DNA of 64,000 bases from Lucinisca nassula (Eukaryota; Mollusca; Bivalvia; Lucinida; Lucinidae): the NCBI GenBank assembly GCA_963580285.1, contig OY757011.1, positions 167,057,406 to 167,121,405 of the forward strand. Reading direction: 5' to 3'. The stretch's first letter is position 1. The number at the start of each line of letters is the position of its first letter. This document shows positions 9,596 to 20,268 of this stretch, one piece after another. The translations under genes and the position numbers were made by a program. Under the pieces are notes generated by a model, which had not been told where the DNA came from, did no database searches, and saw only the letters and a list, made by a program, of their open reading frames with translations.

Positions 9596-11343
9596 ACACC
9601 AAGATCAGACTGCAGAAGGAACTGTGATTGAGGATTGCTAATCAGCATAGATACGGACAAGGTGGTTGGGGATTGTCAGTCAACATGGACCCAGTCCAGA
9701 CTATTGAAGGAACTGTGGTTTGGGATTGCCAATCAGCAAAGACCCAGATCAGACTGCAGTGGAAACTAGGGTTGATGATTGCCACTCAGCCTAGACTGAG
9801 ACCATACTGATGCAGGAACTGTGGTTGATGATTGCCACTCAGAATAGACTGAGACCAGACTGCTGTAGGAACTGTGGTTGAGGATTGCCAGTCAGCAAAA
9901 CCTGGACCAGGCTGCTGTAAGAACTAGGGTTGATGATTGCCGGTCAGCATAGACCCAGACCAGACTGCTGTAGGAACTGGTTTGGGATTGTCAGTCAGCA
10001 AAAACCCAGACTGCTGTAGGAACTGGTTTGGGATTGTCAGTCAGCATAGACCCAGACCAGACTGCTGTATGAACTGGTTTGGGATTTTCAGTCAGCATAG
10101 ACCCAGACCAGACTGCTGTGGGAACTGGTTTGGGATAGTCAGTCAGCATAGACCCAGACCAGACTGCTGTCGGAACTGGTTTGGGATTGTAAGTCAGCAT
10201 AGACCCAAACCAGACTGTTGTAGGAACTGGTTTGGGATTGTCAGCATAGACCCAGACCAGACTGCTGTATGAACTGTTTTGGGATTGTCAGTCAACATGG
10301 ACCCAGTCCAGATTATTGTAGGAACTGTGGTTGATGATTGTCACTCAGCATAGACTCAGACCAGACTGCTGTAGGAACTGTAATTGAGAAATGCCAATCA
10401 GCAAAGACCCAGATCAGACTGCAGTAGGACCTAGGGTTGACAATTGCCAATCAGCATAGACTCGGGACCTGACTGCTGTAGAAACTGTTGTTTGGGATTG
10501 TCAGTCAGCATAGACCCAGACCAGACTGCTGTAGGGACTGTGGTTGCAGATTGTCAGTCAGCATAGACCCAGGCCAGACTGCTGTTACAAAGGAATTTTG
10601 GTTTGGGATTGTCATTCAGCGCAGACCCAGGCCAGACTGCTGTAGGAACTGTTGTTTGGGATTGTCAGTCAGCACAGACCCAGGACAGGCTGCTGTAAGA
10701 ACGGTGGTTGAGGATAGCCGGTCAGCACAGACCCAGGCCAGACTGCTGTAGGAACTGTGGTTGAGGATTGCCGGTTAGCACAGTCCAAGACCAGGCTGCT
10801 GTAGGAACTGTGGTTGAGCATTGCCATTCAGCATAGACCCAGACCAGGCTGCTGTAGGAACTTTTGTTGAGCATTGCCGGTCACCAGGTCTTATAAGTTC
10901 AGCCTGTCTGAATATGGTGCAGTGCCTCCTCTTAAAGAAAAGAATTTGCTCCTCAAGACCTGTCTGGTCTTGGTCTATGCTCATTGGCAATCCCCAACCA
11001 CAGCTCATACAGCAGTCTGTCCTGGGTCTGTGCTGACTGACAATTCCAAACCACAGTTCCTACAGTAGGAACTGTGGTTGAGGATTGCGGGTCAGCATAA
11101 ACCCAGACCAGGCTACTGTAGGAACTGTGGTTGAGGATTGCCTGTTAGCACAGACCCAGACCAGACTGCTGTAGGAAACATGGTTGGGAATTGTCAGTCA
11201 GCATAGACCCAGACCAGACTGATGTAGGAACTGTGGTTGGGGATTGCCAATTAGCATAGACCAAGACCAGACAGGTTCTGAGGTGCAAATTCTTTTCTTT
11301 AAGAGGAGGCACTGCACCATTTTCAGACAGGCTCAATTTATAA
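9596..11343. repeat. 51-bp minisatellite array
   Basis: About 30 units vary around GACTGCTGTAGGAACTG, GGTTTGGGATTGTCAGTCAG and CATAGACCCAGACCA. GGAACTGGTT at 10121 and 10172 gives the 51-bp period. As 51 is a multiple of 3, several frames stay open on both strands and produce a 17-residue protein-like repeat, which I do not treat as a gene. The most regular stretch is 9937-10272. Confidence 0.9.
10888..11067 (-). repeat. Inverted segment inside the minisatellite
   Basis: This block carries minisatellite units in reverse orientation plus a flank (GCCTGTCTGAATATGGTGC, AAAGAAAAGAATTTGC) that reappears in forward orientation at about 11255-11343. Its right junction is a palindrome, CCACAGTTCCTACAG meeting TAGGAACTGTGG. 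Confidence 0.8.
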
Positions 11344-11596
11344 CACTTGAAAGTTGTCTGCCTAAGTTCCCCTATCTTTGTATCACAAGGTTGCCAGGGG
11401 CCTACTACTTTGTGAGTCAGAGGTTGAGGTTTCGGACAAACCTGGCTTAGAGGAAAATGTGTGATCTTGACCAGGTTTACTTTTGCTTTTGGGGTACTTT
11501 GTGGTTTTGATGATACATGTATTTAACCACCATAGACTGAAAAATTTGTTTGATATAATTGACTGGTACTCTAATGTAACAGCTGGTCACAGTCAT

Positions 11597-11895
11597 GGTT
11601 TGTTTGTTTATATTTTGGTTTAACAGCCCAATCAACACTATATAGATCATTTTTGAGCCGGTCAGTTTACTTGTCCACACTTTTCCTGGGCAGGCTTATA
11701 CGTAAGCAGTTAACCAGTACAGTGCACATTCTTTCTCCAGAAACTGACAACTGCCCTTGTTAAATCAGCAGAGGGGAGAGCATGATCGTAGAAAAGATTT
11801 CATGATCAATCTCCACGAAAGAATGTTGCCGACCCCAGCAGGTATTGAACTCTCGTACGCCCGATCACCAGTCAGATGCACATCTGACCTAGCTA
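11597..11895 (-). mobile_element. SINE-T copy, near complete
   Basis: On the plus strand it reads tail to head: TTTGGTTTAACAGCCCAATC, TTTTGAGCCGGTCAGTTTAC, TTTTCCTGGGCAGGCTTATA, AGAAACTGACAACTGCC, then GGTATTGAACTC (B-box region) and the tRNA-like head to about 11895. The body is the reference for the broken copies elsewhere. Confidence 0.75.
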
Positions 11896-12311
11896 CCGGC
11901 ATCATAGTCATGGTCCAAACTCTAAAGTTCTCACAATCATGATCTTTTGCATTTTATTGAAATCATTCATGGTAGTCCCCAACCTGGTAGTCTCTTATGA
12001 CCTTGAAAAATAAATTTGATAGGACAAATTGGCTCCTGTATTATAAGAAGCAGAGTTTGATACCAAAAAAGGCAGTAAATATTGTGCTGTTTCTTTGAGG
12101 AAGAAACCCTAACTGGACTTAATCAAAGCGCCAAAAGGCACTGAAATGACAGATTCTGTGAAAAATTCAGATTTACTTTCTTTAGTGACAAGGACAATGG
12201 CGCTGGAGTGCTGATTTTTAGTTTGGTTCACAAAACTGAGTTGAATCGGCTGTTATACACTTTCATCATCATTTTACTTGGACATTATAAATAAAACAAC
12301 ATGCAAATGAC

Positions 12312-12424
12312 TACCCAGCAGGCACACGTCGCTAGGGCAACGTCAAATCAACGTCGATGCAACGTCATGACGTTGCACCGACGTTGATGTGACGTCACAA
12401 TTACGTCATGTGCCTGCTGGGATA
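12312..12424. mobile_element. Short CCCAGCAGGCAC MITE
   Basis: Inverted ends CCCAGCAGGCACA and TGTGCCTGCTGGG are flanked by TA. The interior is packed with ACGTC/GACGT words. At about 110 bp it can fold end to end. TA flanks suggest a Tc1/mariner-type mover (inference). Confidence 0.75.
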
Positions 12425-13220
12425 GTTGCCAGTTTTATGACAACACAAAGCGTAGCCGCATCTTTCTTGTAAAAGCTTACACTTGTTGACTGAGATGTGT
12501 TTCGCGACTCAGTCAAGAACCTGCCTTATGTCGTGCGCTACAATAAAGGAAAACACTTTTTGTGCGATGTTTGAAATTTTGCGGCATGTGACTAACTATT
12601 TATCACAACATTGTGCTTACATATTAAGTTATTTAGACCTATACAACAGAATTGGACTGATAACTGTTAGGAGTATATTATTGCTGGCTTGCTACCGTAC
12701 GGTGAAGTTTCTAGCGTCACATACTTCGCATTTAATTAGGTCATGTAAGTGTTATGCGCCTGTACCCTTTCAGCCCTTTATAGCCAAGTACAAATACCTA
12801 CAGATGCAAACAGTGTAGAACCTGGTGAGATGGCTCATAATGATGCATCGCATTCTGTTCTACATGATTTGACATGCTGTTGACGTCTATTGACTAGACA
12901 CCCAATTTACATGTCTAGAATTGACGCGTACAAATTCAGTGACTGAAGAGTGAACTGGAGAAACTCTTGGGTTGAAGGGGTAAAATCTTAACCTGGCCTG
13001 TAACTGTTGTGTGCGGGTCAGGCCCAGACAAAGCGGCTTGGTCGATAATCAAAAGTTAAATACAGCTTATTATACGGTCTATTTTCTTTATTTTTCAAAG
13101 TTTATCTAGATACTTAAATGGTGTGCACTGATTGTAGCTCTATACAGATTGTTTTTTTTTTTCTTTTCTAAAAATATACAAAGGTACTTTAATGGCGTAT
13201 TGATACAAATATAATTAATC
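12425..13220. other. Unassigned sequence
   Basis: A 111-codon open frame (12483-12818) has no recognisable domain and is probably chance. A degraded H29-like hairpin is at about 12803-12870. Confidence 0.35.
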
Positions 13221-13443
13221 ATAACCCATTTTGTACTGAATGTAATATTATCACTTATCTGACGAAGATTTCATTTCGAAATCCCGGTTCAAAATTAAGG
13301 GGCGTCAGCTAGAAATATAGGAATTAATTTAGGAAAAAATGGGCTATTTTTCGACAACAGTGAATCCCGCAGTGAAGGCCGTGGTTAGACGCCGCCTCCG
13401 AGATTCGCCAATGACCCATTATGCGGTCGTCTGTATAAAATGG
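13221..13443 (+). mobile_element. Degenerate P2 MITE
   Basis: It begins TAACCCATTTTGTACTGAATG, contains AAAATTAAGGGGCGTCAG and a decayed H29 hairpin (CAGTGAAGGCCG ... GGTCGTCTG), and ends near TATAAAATGGG. Bases 13444-13970 hold nothing I recognise. Confidence 0.5.
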
Positions 13444-13970
13444 GAACTTTCCTTATGCATATTCAATTAACTTTTCCCGCTTTGTTTGTAATTTAAGAAA
13501 GATCATTTTTGTGATTACAAATGAAACAAAACATGTAATCAAAATGCGGAAATAATGCCATGATAAATTAGTTTTGAGACAGCGAGCATGAAAAGTCGAC
13601 AAACAACGGACTATTTGTGCGGAGTCATATTTCAAAAGTAGTGGAAGCCGGAAGTTCGGACGTTAAAATTGTAAACATGCAGCACGACGAAGAATGACAG
13701 AAGGAATCTGTCATTAAAAATTAAATGCTGTCAGGAGATTGGTACCATTAGCAGTTGACCCAGAACACTGCACAAACCCACAAATACTACAGCAATTGAT
13801 CTTCACTGTCAGATTATTCTTGGCTGCATTGTATTATAGTCTTTGGCACCTTGTACTGCTTGAGATCTTCAGACAGGGAATCCTGTTTAGTCTTCTCTGA
13901 TGCACAAGATGAATGGAGTCAATCTATCTCCAAGTTCTGGTTGTGCAAACAGTGTGTGCCTTGGCCATGT

Positions 13971-14197
13971 TTAACCCTTTTTGTACCAAATGGAATCTTC
14001 CTCCTTATAATATATAGGCTAGGAGTCCATTTCAAAATTTAGGGATGTCGGGTGTGTTTTCTCCAAAATTTATTTGGAAAATGGTGAACATTTTGCAAAC
14101 AGTGTAGGCCCTGATCAGATGCCACGTTCTGCAGCATCTGGGCCTGCACTGTTTGCCAGGGTACCCATTTTCGGGTTTCTGGTACTAAATGGGTTAA
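13971..14197 (+). mobile_element. P2 MITE, complete copy
   Basis: TTAA lies at 13971-13974 and 14194-14197. The ends TTAACCCTTTTTGTACC and GGTACTAAATGGGTTAA are inverted repeats. The H29 hairpin is in the middle (CAGTGTAGGCCC ... GGGCCTGCACTG). Confidence 0.75.
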
Positions 14198-14391
14198 AAA
14201 GGGATCTATTGATCTGTGATAGCTCTTTGATACTTTTGAACAAGTTCTAACAGATTGTATTTTTCTGTTTTCTGCTAATTGAAAGGTTTCTTTGAATCCT
14301 GTACTCTCAAAAATGGAATAGATTATTCATCAGCAGTTAATTGCCCTCAGGGGAAATGGATACGCTTTCAGGGGAGGCAACTCTTCCCCAT

Positions 14392-14790
14392 TAACCCATT
14401 GTATACTGGTGAACTCTTCCATTATTATATGTTGGACAAAATAGAAGTGAAGGCAATATTAACCAAAGGGAAAGAAACATGAACATGAAATAATTAGACC
14501 CTTGTGAAAACATCACTAGCAGAAAGCCAAAAGAACAGTTACTTTCCCACAAAATGGCCAATTGGCTATCCAAAACAAAAATAAAGAAGCAATACACACA
14601 TTCAAAGATGAACTATAACAAAAATAAATCATGGCAGAAGAGCCGCCTTGGAACGGGCCACATCGCCCTTCTGTCGTGGTTTGTGTTGTGATGGAAAATC
14701 TTGTTAGCAGCAAACAGTGAAGAACATGATCAGACACTACATTATACAGCATATGTCTGCACATGCATAGCAACAGATAAGGTGCCTATT
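14392..14790 (+). mobile_element. P2-like element, interrupted
   Basis: A P2-like left end (TTAACCCATTGTATACTGG) at 14392 and a decayed H29 hairpin at about 14705-14770 flank roughly 250 bp of other sequence. The assignment is weak. Confidence 0.35.
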
Positions 14791-14846
14791 TTGTGATAAC
14801 TGACTGATAGTTTTTGTCAATTCTCCATAAAAACCTATATTGTAGG

Positions 14847-16152
14847 TACGAGGACTGTTCAAATATGAATGCAAATAGAATGTTTTCTCATGCACTAATG
14901 CGAAAATCACCTGGAAATAAATATCTCACAGCGTAGAAAAACATTTTACCTATACATTGATACCAAACCTGTTAAAATATGTGCACTTTAGCCATGTATA
15001 TCGTTGGATAAACACTACTCTTGTATACTAACACAAAACATGGTTGGAAGAAGGTCAGAGTACGCCGTTGAAATACGGTCCTATATTAAGAATCGTTGTA
15101 TTCTTGGTATGTGGTGAAAAGACATTTTTGATGAAATATGTTCGGTTTATGGGCATAATGAAATGTCTTTTCCGACAGTTTTTCGTTGGTGTAAGAAATT
15201 CAGCTGTGGGCTAGGCTCTACAGAAGATGCACCACATGATCGTCGGCCGAAAAGAGCAACATCTGCCAAGATGGTTGCTAGAGTGAAAGAAATAGTTGCT
15301 ACTGATGCACGATACACCACTAGGCAAATAGCCAGTATGGTTGGCATCTCATTAGGAGCAGCTCATACAATTCTGAAATGGGATTTGAAAATGAGAAAGA
15401 TCTGTGCTAGATGGATTCTCCATCTGTTGGCAGATGAGCAGAAAAAGACACGCGTTCAGTGCGCCAAGAAGTTGCTTAAAAAGTTTCCAAATTACAATGC
15501 ACGGTCTTTCGCTTATGTCGTCACAGGTGGCGAGACATGGGTTCACTTTTTTGAGCCAAAACAAAAGATTCAGAACAAAATATGGGCAACAAAGTATTGC
15601 AAAAGACCATGCATTGCAAAGCGGACCATGAGCGTCAAGAAGTTAATGTATGCCATATTCTTTTCAAATCAGGGCCCTGCTATTCAGGTTGCTGTGCCTA
15701 AAGGCAAATCTGTAAATGCGAAGTTTTACAAGAATAAAGTTCTTCGAAAATTGAAGAAATATTTCAAAGAACGAAGACCCGCAACTGGTTTGGCCAATGT
15801 CAGATTGCTACATGACAATGTGTCATCCCACAAGGCGTTTTCATTTTGCAAGACTATCTGAAGCAGGAAAAGGTTGTTGAACTTCCTCCTCCACCCCCCA
15901 CCCCCCCCTCCCCCCCTTTGGTCGAAAATTTGTACAGCGCAAACACCTCGGTTCTGCAACATTCCAGTGCCTTCATAGTATACCTCGAAAAGAGACTACC
16001 AAAATGCATTCAATGATTGGATCAGAAGACTGAAAGTTTGTATATCTGTTAAAGGGGAATACTTTGAGGGGACAAAATAAATTTTTCATCGAAATCTATC
16101 ACGGAATCATTTTTATGTGCTTAGTTGCATTCATATTTGAACAGTCCTCGTA
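14847..16152 (+). mobile_element. Mariner-family transposon
   Basis: The 28-bp ends are perfect inverted repeats including the TA target: TACGAGGACTGTTCAAATAT... at 14847-14874 and its complement at 16125-16152. The length of 1306 bp and a single transposase frame fit mariner. The perfect ends beside a broken gene suggest recent mobilisation by another copy's transposase, or simply young age. Confidence 0.9.
15040..16080 (+). pseudogene. Mariner transposase, inactivated
   Basis: Transposase of the DDD mariner group, which would cut and paste the element by binding its terminal repeats. The frame opens at ATG 15040, has an in-frame TGA at 15115-15117, then continues. A helix-turn-helix (TRQIASMVGISLGAAHTIL) lies near 15322-15378. 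The first catalytic Asp of the family's TGDETW motif is Gly here (codon 15529-15531). The second Asp survives in LLHDN (15814-15816). The frame then shifts near 15840-15850. The region that should hold the third Asp (YSPDLAP-type) is replaced by a C-rich run at 15890-15917. The C-terminal GEYFEG and TAA at 16078-16080 are still recognisable. At least four lesions make it non-functional. Confidence 0.9.
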
Positions 16153-16454
16153 ACTATTGGAACCGCCTCGATTCAAACAAACACTACAACCCTTTACACA
16201 GTTTTTTGGGTCCAAAACAAAAACAGTGTTAGTTACAACAACGCAACCGGCAAGTTAGCACTAGGCCTTCTCTCAGACGCACTTTTGATGTTGTTTGAGA
16301 CGAATATCAAATACGTGCCGAAAGCTTTGTAGCACCGTTTTGAACTCTCCATCACGTGCTTCTGAACTGGTATTTGAGATGATTGACAACCGTCTTTGAA
16401 CGTTAAAAAGCGTGGGCGGGACAATAGCGCTGTCACTTTATGTTACAATCGATT
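16153..16454. other. Unassigned sequence
   Basis: Nothing recognised between mariner and the nested F elements. Confidence 0.4.
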
Positions 16455-16926
16455 TTCAATACTGCTGAAAAGGAGATTGTGGATACTCTTTAAAACATCA
16501 AAGCGGTTCTAACTAGCAGTACCCACAATCTATAGTCTGCTCAAAACAGAGATTGTGGATACTCGTTAAAACCTCGATGTGGCGACAGGGATTGAGATGT
16601 CATTTCATCACAATGTCCGGTAAAAGTCCTACAAAATCGGAAGCAACGTCTCCAAATTGACCTATACGTACAGTTGTGTGTATTTCTGCTCAAAATATTG
16701 ATTGTGGATGCTCGTATCGCCTCATAGAATTTTTCTTATTTCTGCTCAAAATATAGATTGTGGATACTCGTTAGTATCGCCTAATCGAGGCGGTTCTAAC
16801 GAGTACCCACAATCTATATTATGAGCAGAAATAAGAAAAGTAAGATGTACCTCTGTAACCCCGGTTATTCTATATAAAAGTGGGGATCCAGGGGGTCAAA
16901 ATTATATAGGCATGTTTTCGTGAAGT
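16455..16926 (+). mobile_element. F-family MITE cluster with a SINE-A fragment
   Basis: Two partial F hairpins (16455-16575; GATTGTGGATACTC arms) precede a SINE-A fragment (16576-16670, GAGATGTCATTTCATC to CTCCAAATTGACC). A fuller F copy follows (16684-16926) with the hairpin ATAGATTGTGGATACTCG ... CCCACAATCTAT and terminal GGCATGTTTTCGTGAAG. The order indicates repeated insertion of F copies into each other. Confidence 0.65.
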
Positions 16927-16956
16927 GGCCAAGCAGGCACTCGACAGTGAATCAAG

Positions 16957-17290
16957 CGTGGTAGCGCAATGGTTAGTGCACTTGCCTGTGATGCTAGAGG
17001 CCCCCGGTTTGACTCCCGGCAGCGGTAATAAAACTGCGGTGTCCGAACATGCTCCGGATGAATGCAACAAAGTACACCGTCCTCCGCATCGAGACCTTAA
17101 CTTCGGATCCCCTACACGTGCAGGGAGGCCCATCCTGTGCAGGTTAAAGATTTCAACCGTTATTACACGATTACTGTGTATGCTTTCATCCTGCAAACAT
17201 GGAGCGTCAAATGTGACCTGGAAATGCTCCAATATTCATTTGACCGATCACAGAAATAATTTTAGTGTTGTTTGAATTGAGGTTTAACGT
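16957..17290 (+). mobile_element. SINE-C with tRNA-like head
   Basis: A-box TAGCGCAATGG (16962-16972) and B-box GGTTTGACTCC (17006-17016) are spaced as in a tRNA promoter. The head is followed by an unrelated body including CCTACACGTGCAGGGAGGCC and CACAGAAATAAT. It is retroposed through RNA polymerase III transcription and LINE machinery (family knowledge). The anticodon arm is not clean, so it is not a functional tRNA gene. Confidence 0.7.
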
Positions 17291-17306
17291 CCGGTCAACA
17301 CTGTTT

Positions 17307-17617
17307 AGGTTTGTTTTGTTTGTTTGATTTCAGGTTTAACGTCCCCGTCAGCACTTTATAGGTCATTTTAGAGACGCTGCTTCCACTTTTGTGGGACTTT
17401 TACCAGACATTGAGATGAAAAGGCATCACAAGCCCTGTCGCCCAATGAAACCAATATGGTTTATAAGCGTGGACGGTCTGACTCGCACCGCTTTGCCTGG
17501 GCAGGCTTAGATCCTCTTAAGCGGTTTACCAGTACTCGTGTGCAGTCGGTTTCAGCTCTGCGTGGAAGCATCATGCAGCCCATGTATTTCTTCAAGCCCC
17601 GATGGGCGGGGGCCGCA
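17307..17617 (-). mobile_element. SINE-A copy
   Basis: Near full length in reverse: a TTTGTTTG tail, GGTTTAACGTCCCCGTCAGC, GGGCAGGCTTAGATCC and CAAGCCCCGATGGGCGGGGG. A short extra SINE-A tail at about 17272-17306 precedes it, so one copy landed in another. Confidence 0.85.
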
Positions 17618-17747
17618 ACACTGTATAGGTCATTTTGGAGACGTCGCTTCTAATTTCGTGGGACTTTTACCAGACATTGAGATGAAATGACATCTCAAGC
17701 CCTGTCGCCCAATGAAACCTATAGGGTTTATATACATGGACGGTTTC
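17618..17747 (-). mobile_element. Partial SINE-A copy
   Basis: The 3' third of SINE-A (CAACACTGTATAGGTC to TTATATACATGGACGG), abutting the previous copy. Bases 17748-18424 contain nothing I recognise. Confidence 0.7.
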
Positions 17748-18424
17748 CAGCCGTGGATTCTTTATTACGCCAGTATTTTTCTTCTGTCGCGATTAGCTCT
17801 AGTTTGTAAATGACAGCGAGTGCTCAGTTGATGTCTCGGGTCTTTAGGCTGGTGTGTATGCAAAAAAAATTGACAGGTAAACTCTTGCGACACTCGGTGT
17901 GCTGTGACAAATCAAGCAGCTGATTAACACTTATTCATTGTTTTGCTTCCCGGATTTTTGTACACACACTTTGATTATCGGTAATTTGATTGTTGCATAA
18001 TTAAAGAAAGCGAGCATTACCTATATTATGATAAAAGAACAGAATTGTCGATATTGCGATTCCCTATCTAACACCATTATCCATACCATCAACAAATAAC
18101 AAAATGCGTTAAACTGGCAAATAAATCTATTTTTGGCTATTAAACTTTAAAAATAGAATAACCAAACTAATCATAACTGAAGATAATTTTGTCAGATGTA
18201 TTAGTTTGAATTTTAAAAATTGATTTGAAAATAAATAATTTTTGTGTGCAAGTTCGCCATTGCGACTGACCGGAGAAATGACCCGAATTACATATGGTTC
18301 AAGCCCCAAAGTCTTTCGGATCCTTATGAGACACATGTTCATGGTGCTGCCTAACACAACAGCCTATAATACTGGCACAGCATGCAACGCTTCAGATGTC
18401 TGTTAACTTTAGCCATAAAGTCCC

Positions 18425-18597
18425 TAAGCCTGCCCTGGCGAGTTGGACCATCCGAGCATATAAACCATTTCACTGGGATTGAAATGTCATTTTATCTAAC
18501 TGATGGGTAAAATTTCACACAAAACTAATAGTAATGTCTCAAAAATGACCTAAATAATGTTAAAGGGGATGTTAAACCTCAAATCAAGTAAACAAAC
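18425..18597 (+). mobile_element. Partial SINE-A copy
   Basis: Forward 3' half from AGCCTGCCCTGGCGAG to GATGTTAAACCTCAAATC, more diverged than the other copies. Confidence 0.65.
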
Positions 18598-19036
18598 ATT
18601 CTAACAGAAACGCAGAAATATTGGTCAATTAAAGTCTGTTGTTGGTGACATGAAATCTGAGGGGAATGACTTTGCAGATTTTCCACCATTTTTCAAAAGG
18701 GGACAACTTTCGGAACTTCCTGTTTGCTTTTCTATAAGCTTTGTCCCACGAAATAGTGATATACTCTTTCCTTTAAGAGTTGACCCTTATTGACATGGGA
18801 TACTAAAATATGCTTGAAGGAGTTGCCTCCCCTGGAGGCGTATGCATTCCACTTAAAGTCTCAAAAATATTTGCCACTTAATTGCTCGACTCGACGGTTA
18901 GTAAAATATTTGGGCGGATTTTTGCGTGCTCCCCGGAGACCTTATGGGTCCAGCCGTTGAAATTTTGAAACCTTCCTCACAACTGGACAAAAATGGGCGG
19001 TAAAAAAGCGAAGAAACCCAGAAAAACCAACAAGTC
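18598..19036. other. Unassigned, shared GGAGTTGCCTCCCCTGGAGG segment
   Basis: Words such as GAGTTGCCTCCCCTGG and CTCCTTTAAGAG recur loosely at 14330-14390 and 30200-30490, suggesting another old dispersed repeat. No ends were found. Confidence 0.3.
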
Positions 19037-19185
19037 TTAACCCTTATCCTGCTGAATAAATAAATTTAGCCACAGCCATTGCTGACTGCCAAACATTAAA
19101 ATTTCTTAACATTATTCACAAGCTGCATGACAAACAGTGTAGGACCTCATCTCTGTTTGCAAAAGTAGGGGTTGTTATGGGTTAA
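19037..19185 (-). mobile_element. Degenerate short P1 MITE
   Basis: TTAA at 19037-19040 and 19182-19185. Left end CCCTTATCCTGCTGAATAAA. The H29 hairpin is shortened. Confidence 0.6.
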
Positions 19186-19234
19186 ATATACACTAAAGTC
19201 ACTTTTAACTGAGTTTCCTGTTGTGCCCATTTCT

Positions 19235-19510
19235 GTTTGTTTGTTTGATTTGAGATTTAACGTCCCCTTCAACACTGTATAGGTCATTTTGGAGACGTTG
19301 CTTCCAATTTTGTGGGACTTTTATCCGTCATTGAGATGAAATGACGTCTCAAGCCCTGTCACCCAATGAAACCAATAGGGCGGGCTGCCTCGCATCGCTT
19401 TGCACGGGCAGGCTTAAATCCTCTAAGCGCTTTACCAGTACTCGTGTAGTCTGCGTGGAAGCCTCATGCAGCCCATCTATTTCTTCAAGCCCCGATGAGC
19501 GGGGGCCGAC
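19235..19510 (-). mobile_element. SINE-A copy
   Basis: Reverse SINE-A with an internal deletion. ATTTCTGT flanks both sides (before the TTTG tail and after GGGGGCCGACA), a probable short target duplication. Bases 19511-19745 hold nothing I recognise. Confidence 0.75.
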
Positions 19511-19745
19511 AATTTCTGTATGTATTGGAATTGCACAAGGAGGATAAATTACAAGGATTCGTGTAAAAAATACATTCAAATCAATCAAATCTTTTATTCA
19601 CTCTGATTACAAATAAATGCAATAACAAGAGGAGAGATACAAATATGCAACGTTCGGCGGCAAAGTATAAGTCAAAACAAAAAAAACATAAAATAAAAAA
19701 AAAATAAAACACATACAAAACAAAACAACCAGAGGGCAACATTAA

Positions 19746-19813
19746 ATTCTTTTACGTCATACCACTTCCGTTCTCAGATGAGATGCGCGCTGATATTGTC
19801 GTAGCATACAGAC
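19746..19813 (+). repeat. DIRS left inverted terminal repeat
   Basis: Bases 19746-19783 complement 24368-24405. Bases 19775-19813 complement 24595-24633. Both matches look perfect. Confidence 0.9.
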
Positions 19814-20268
19814 TGCAGTGCGCTTTCAATATCTGACCTGAACGGACGTGGGTTTGTTCAGGTGTCGTAGCGTACACTTATAAATTGTTCACGAGGTGAG
19901 CAATCGAATGTCAGATGATTATCGGACATCAATTATAACAAGATTTTTATGGAATAAATCGACAACATTGTTCGGTTTATTCTATAAGTAAATAAATTTC
20001 AACGCGGTTGAAATATTTCACATTTATCGGATGTGTAATGAATTGACAAGTAAGATTACACCCCGTGTGTTGAATATCCATTATTGGACTCCGGGGCGCT
20101 TACCTGTAATTTTTTACCGGTTTTGAATATCCATTATTGGATATCGGGGCCACTTTCATTGTGTGGTGCATATATTAGCCAATCGTAGTAAGGTGTTACT
20201 ACTTAATTCATGACGTATTTCTATCATTCGATAGAAAATTGTGTACAGTACATCATTTTGGCTAAAAC

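Noticed and set aside
9937..10272. Open frame with 17-residue repeat (DCCRNWFGIVSQHRPRP)
   Set aside because: It is the translation of the 51-bp minisatellite. The opposite strand is also open, there is no start context, and units vary without codon-like constraint.
12483..12818. 111-codon open frame
   Set aside because: Cys/Leu-rich random-looking peptide, no domain, no supporting splice or context signals.
14847..16152. Active mariner source element
   Set aside because: Despite perfect ends, the transposase has a stop codon, a lost catalytic Asp, a frameshift and a replaced third catalytic region.
16957..17029. tRNA-like gene on the plus strand
   Set aside because: Promoter boxes are present but the anticodon arm does not fold cleanly and SINE body sequence follows; called SINE-C.
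16925..17275. 116-codon open frame with a 120-codon frame opposite
   Set aside because: It covers SINE-C on both strands, a GC-rich non-coding retroposon.
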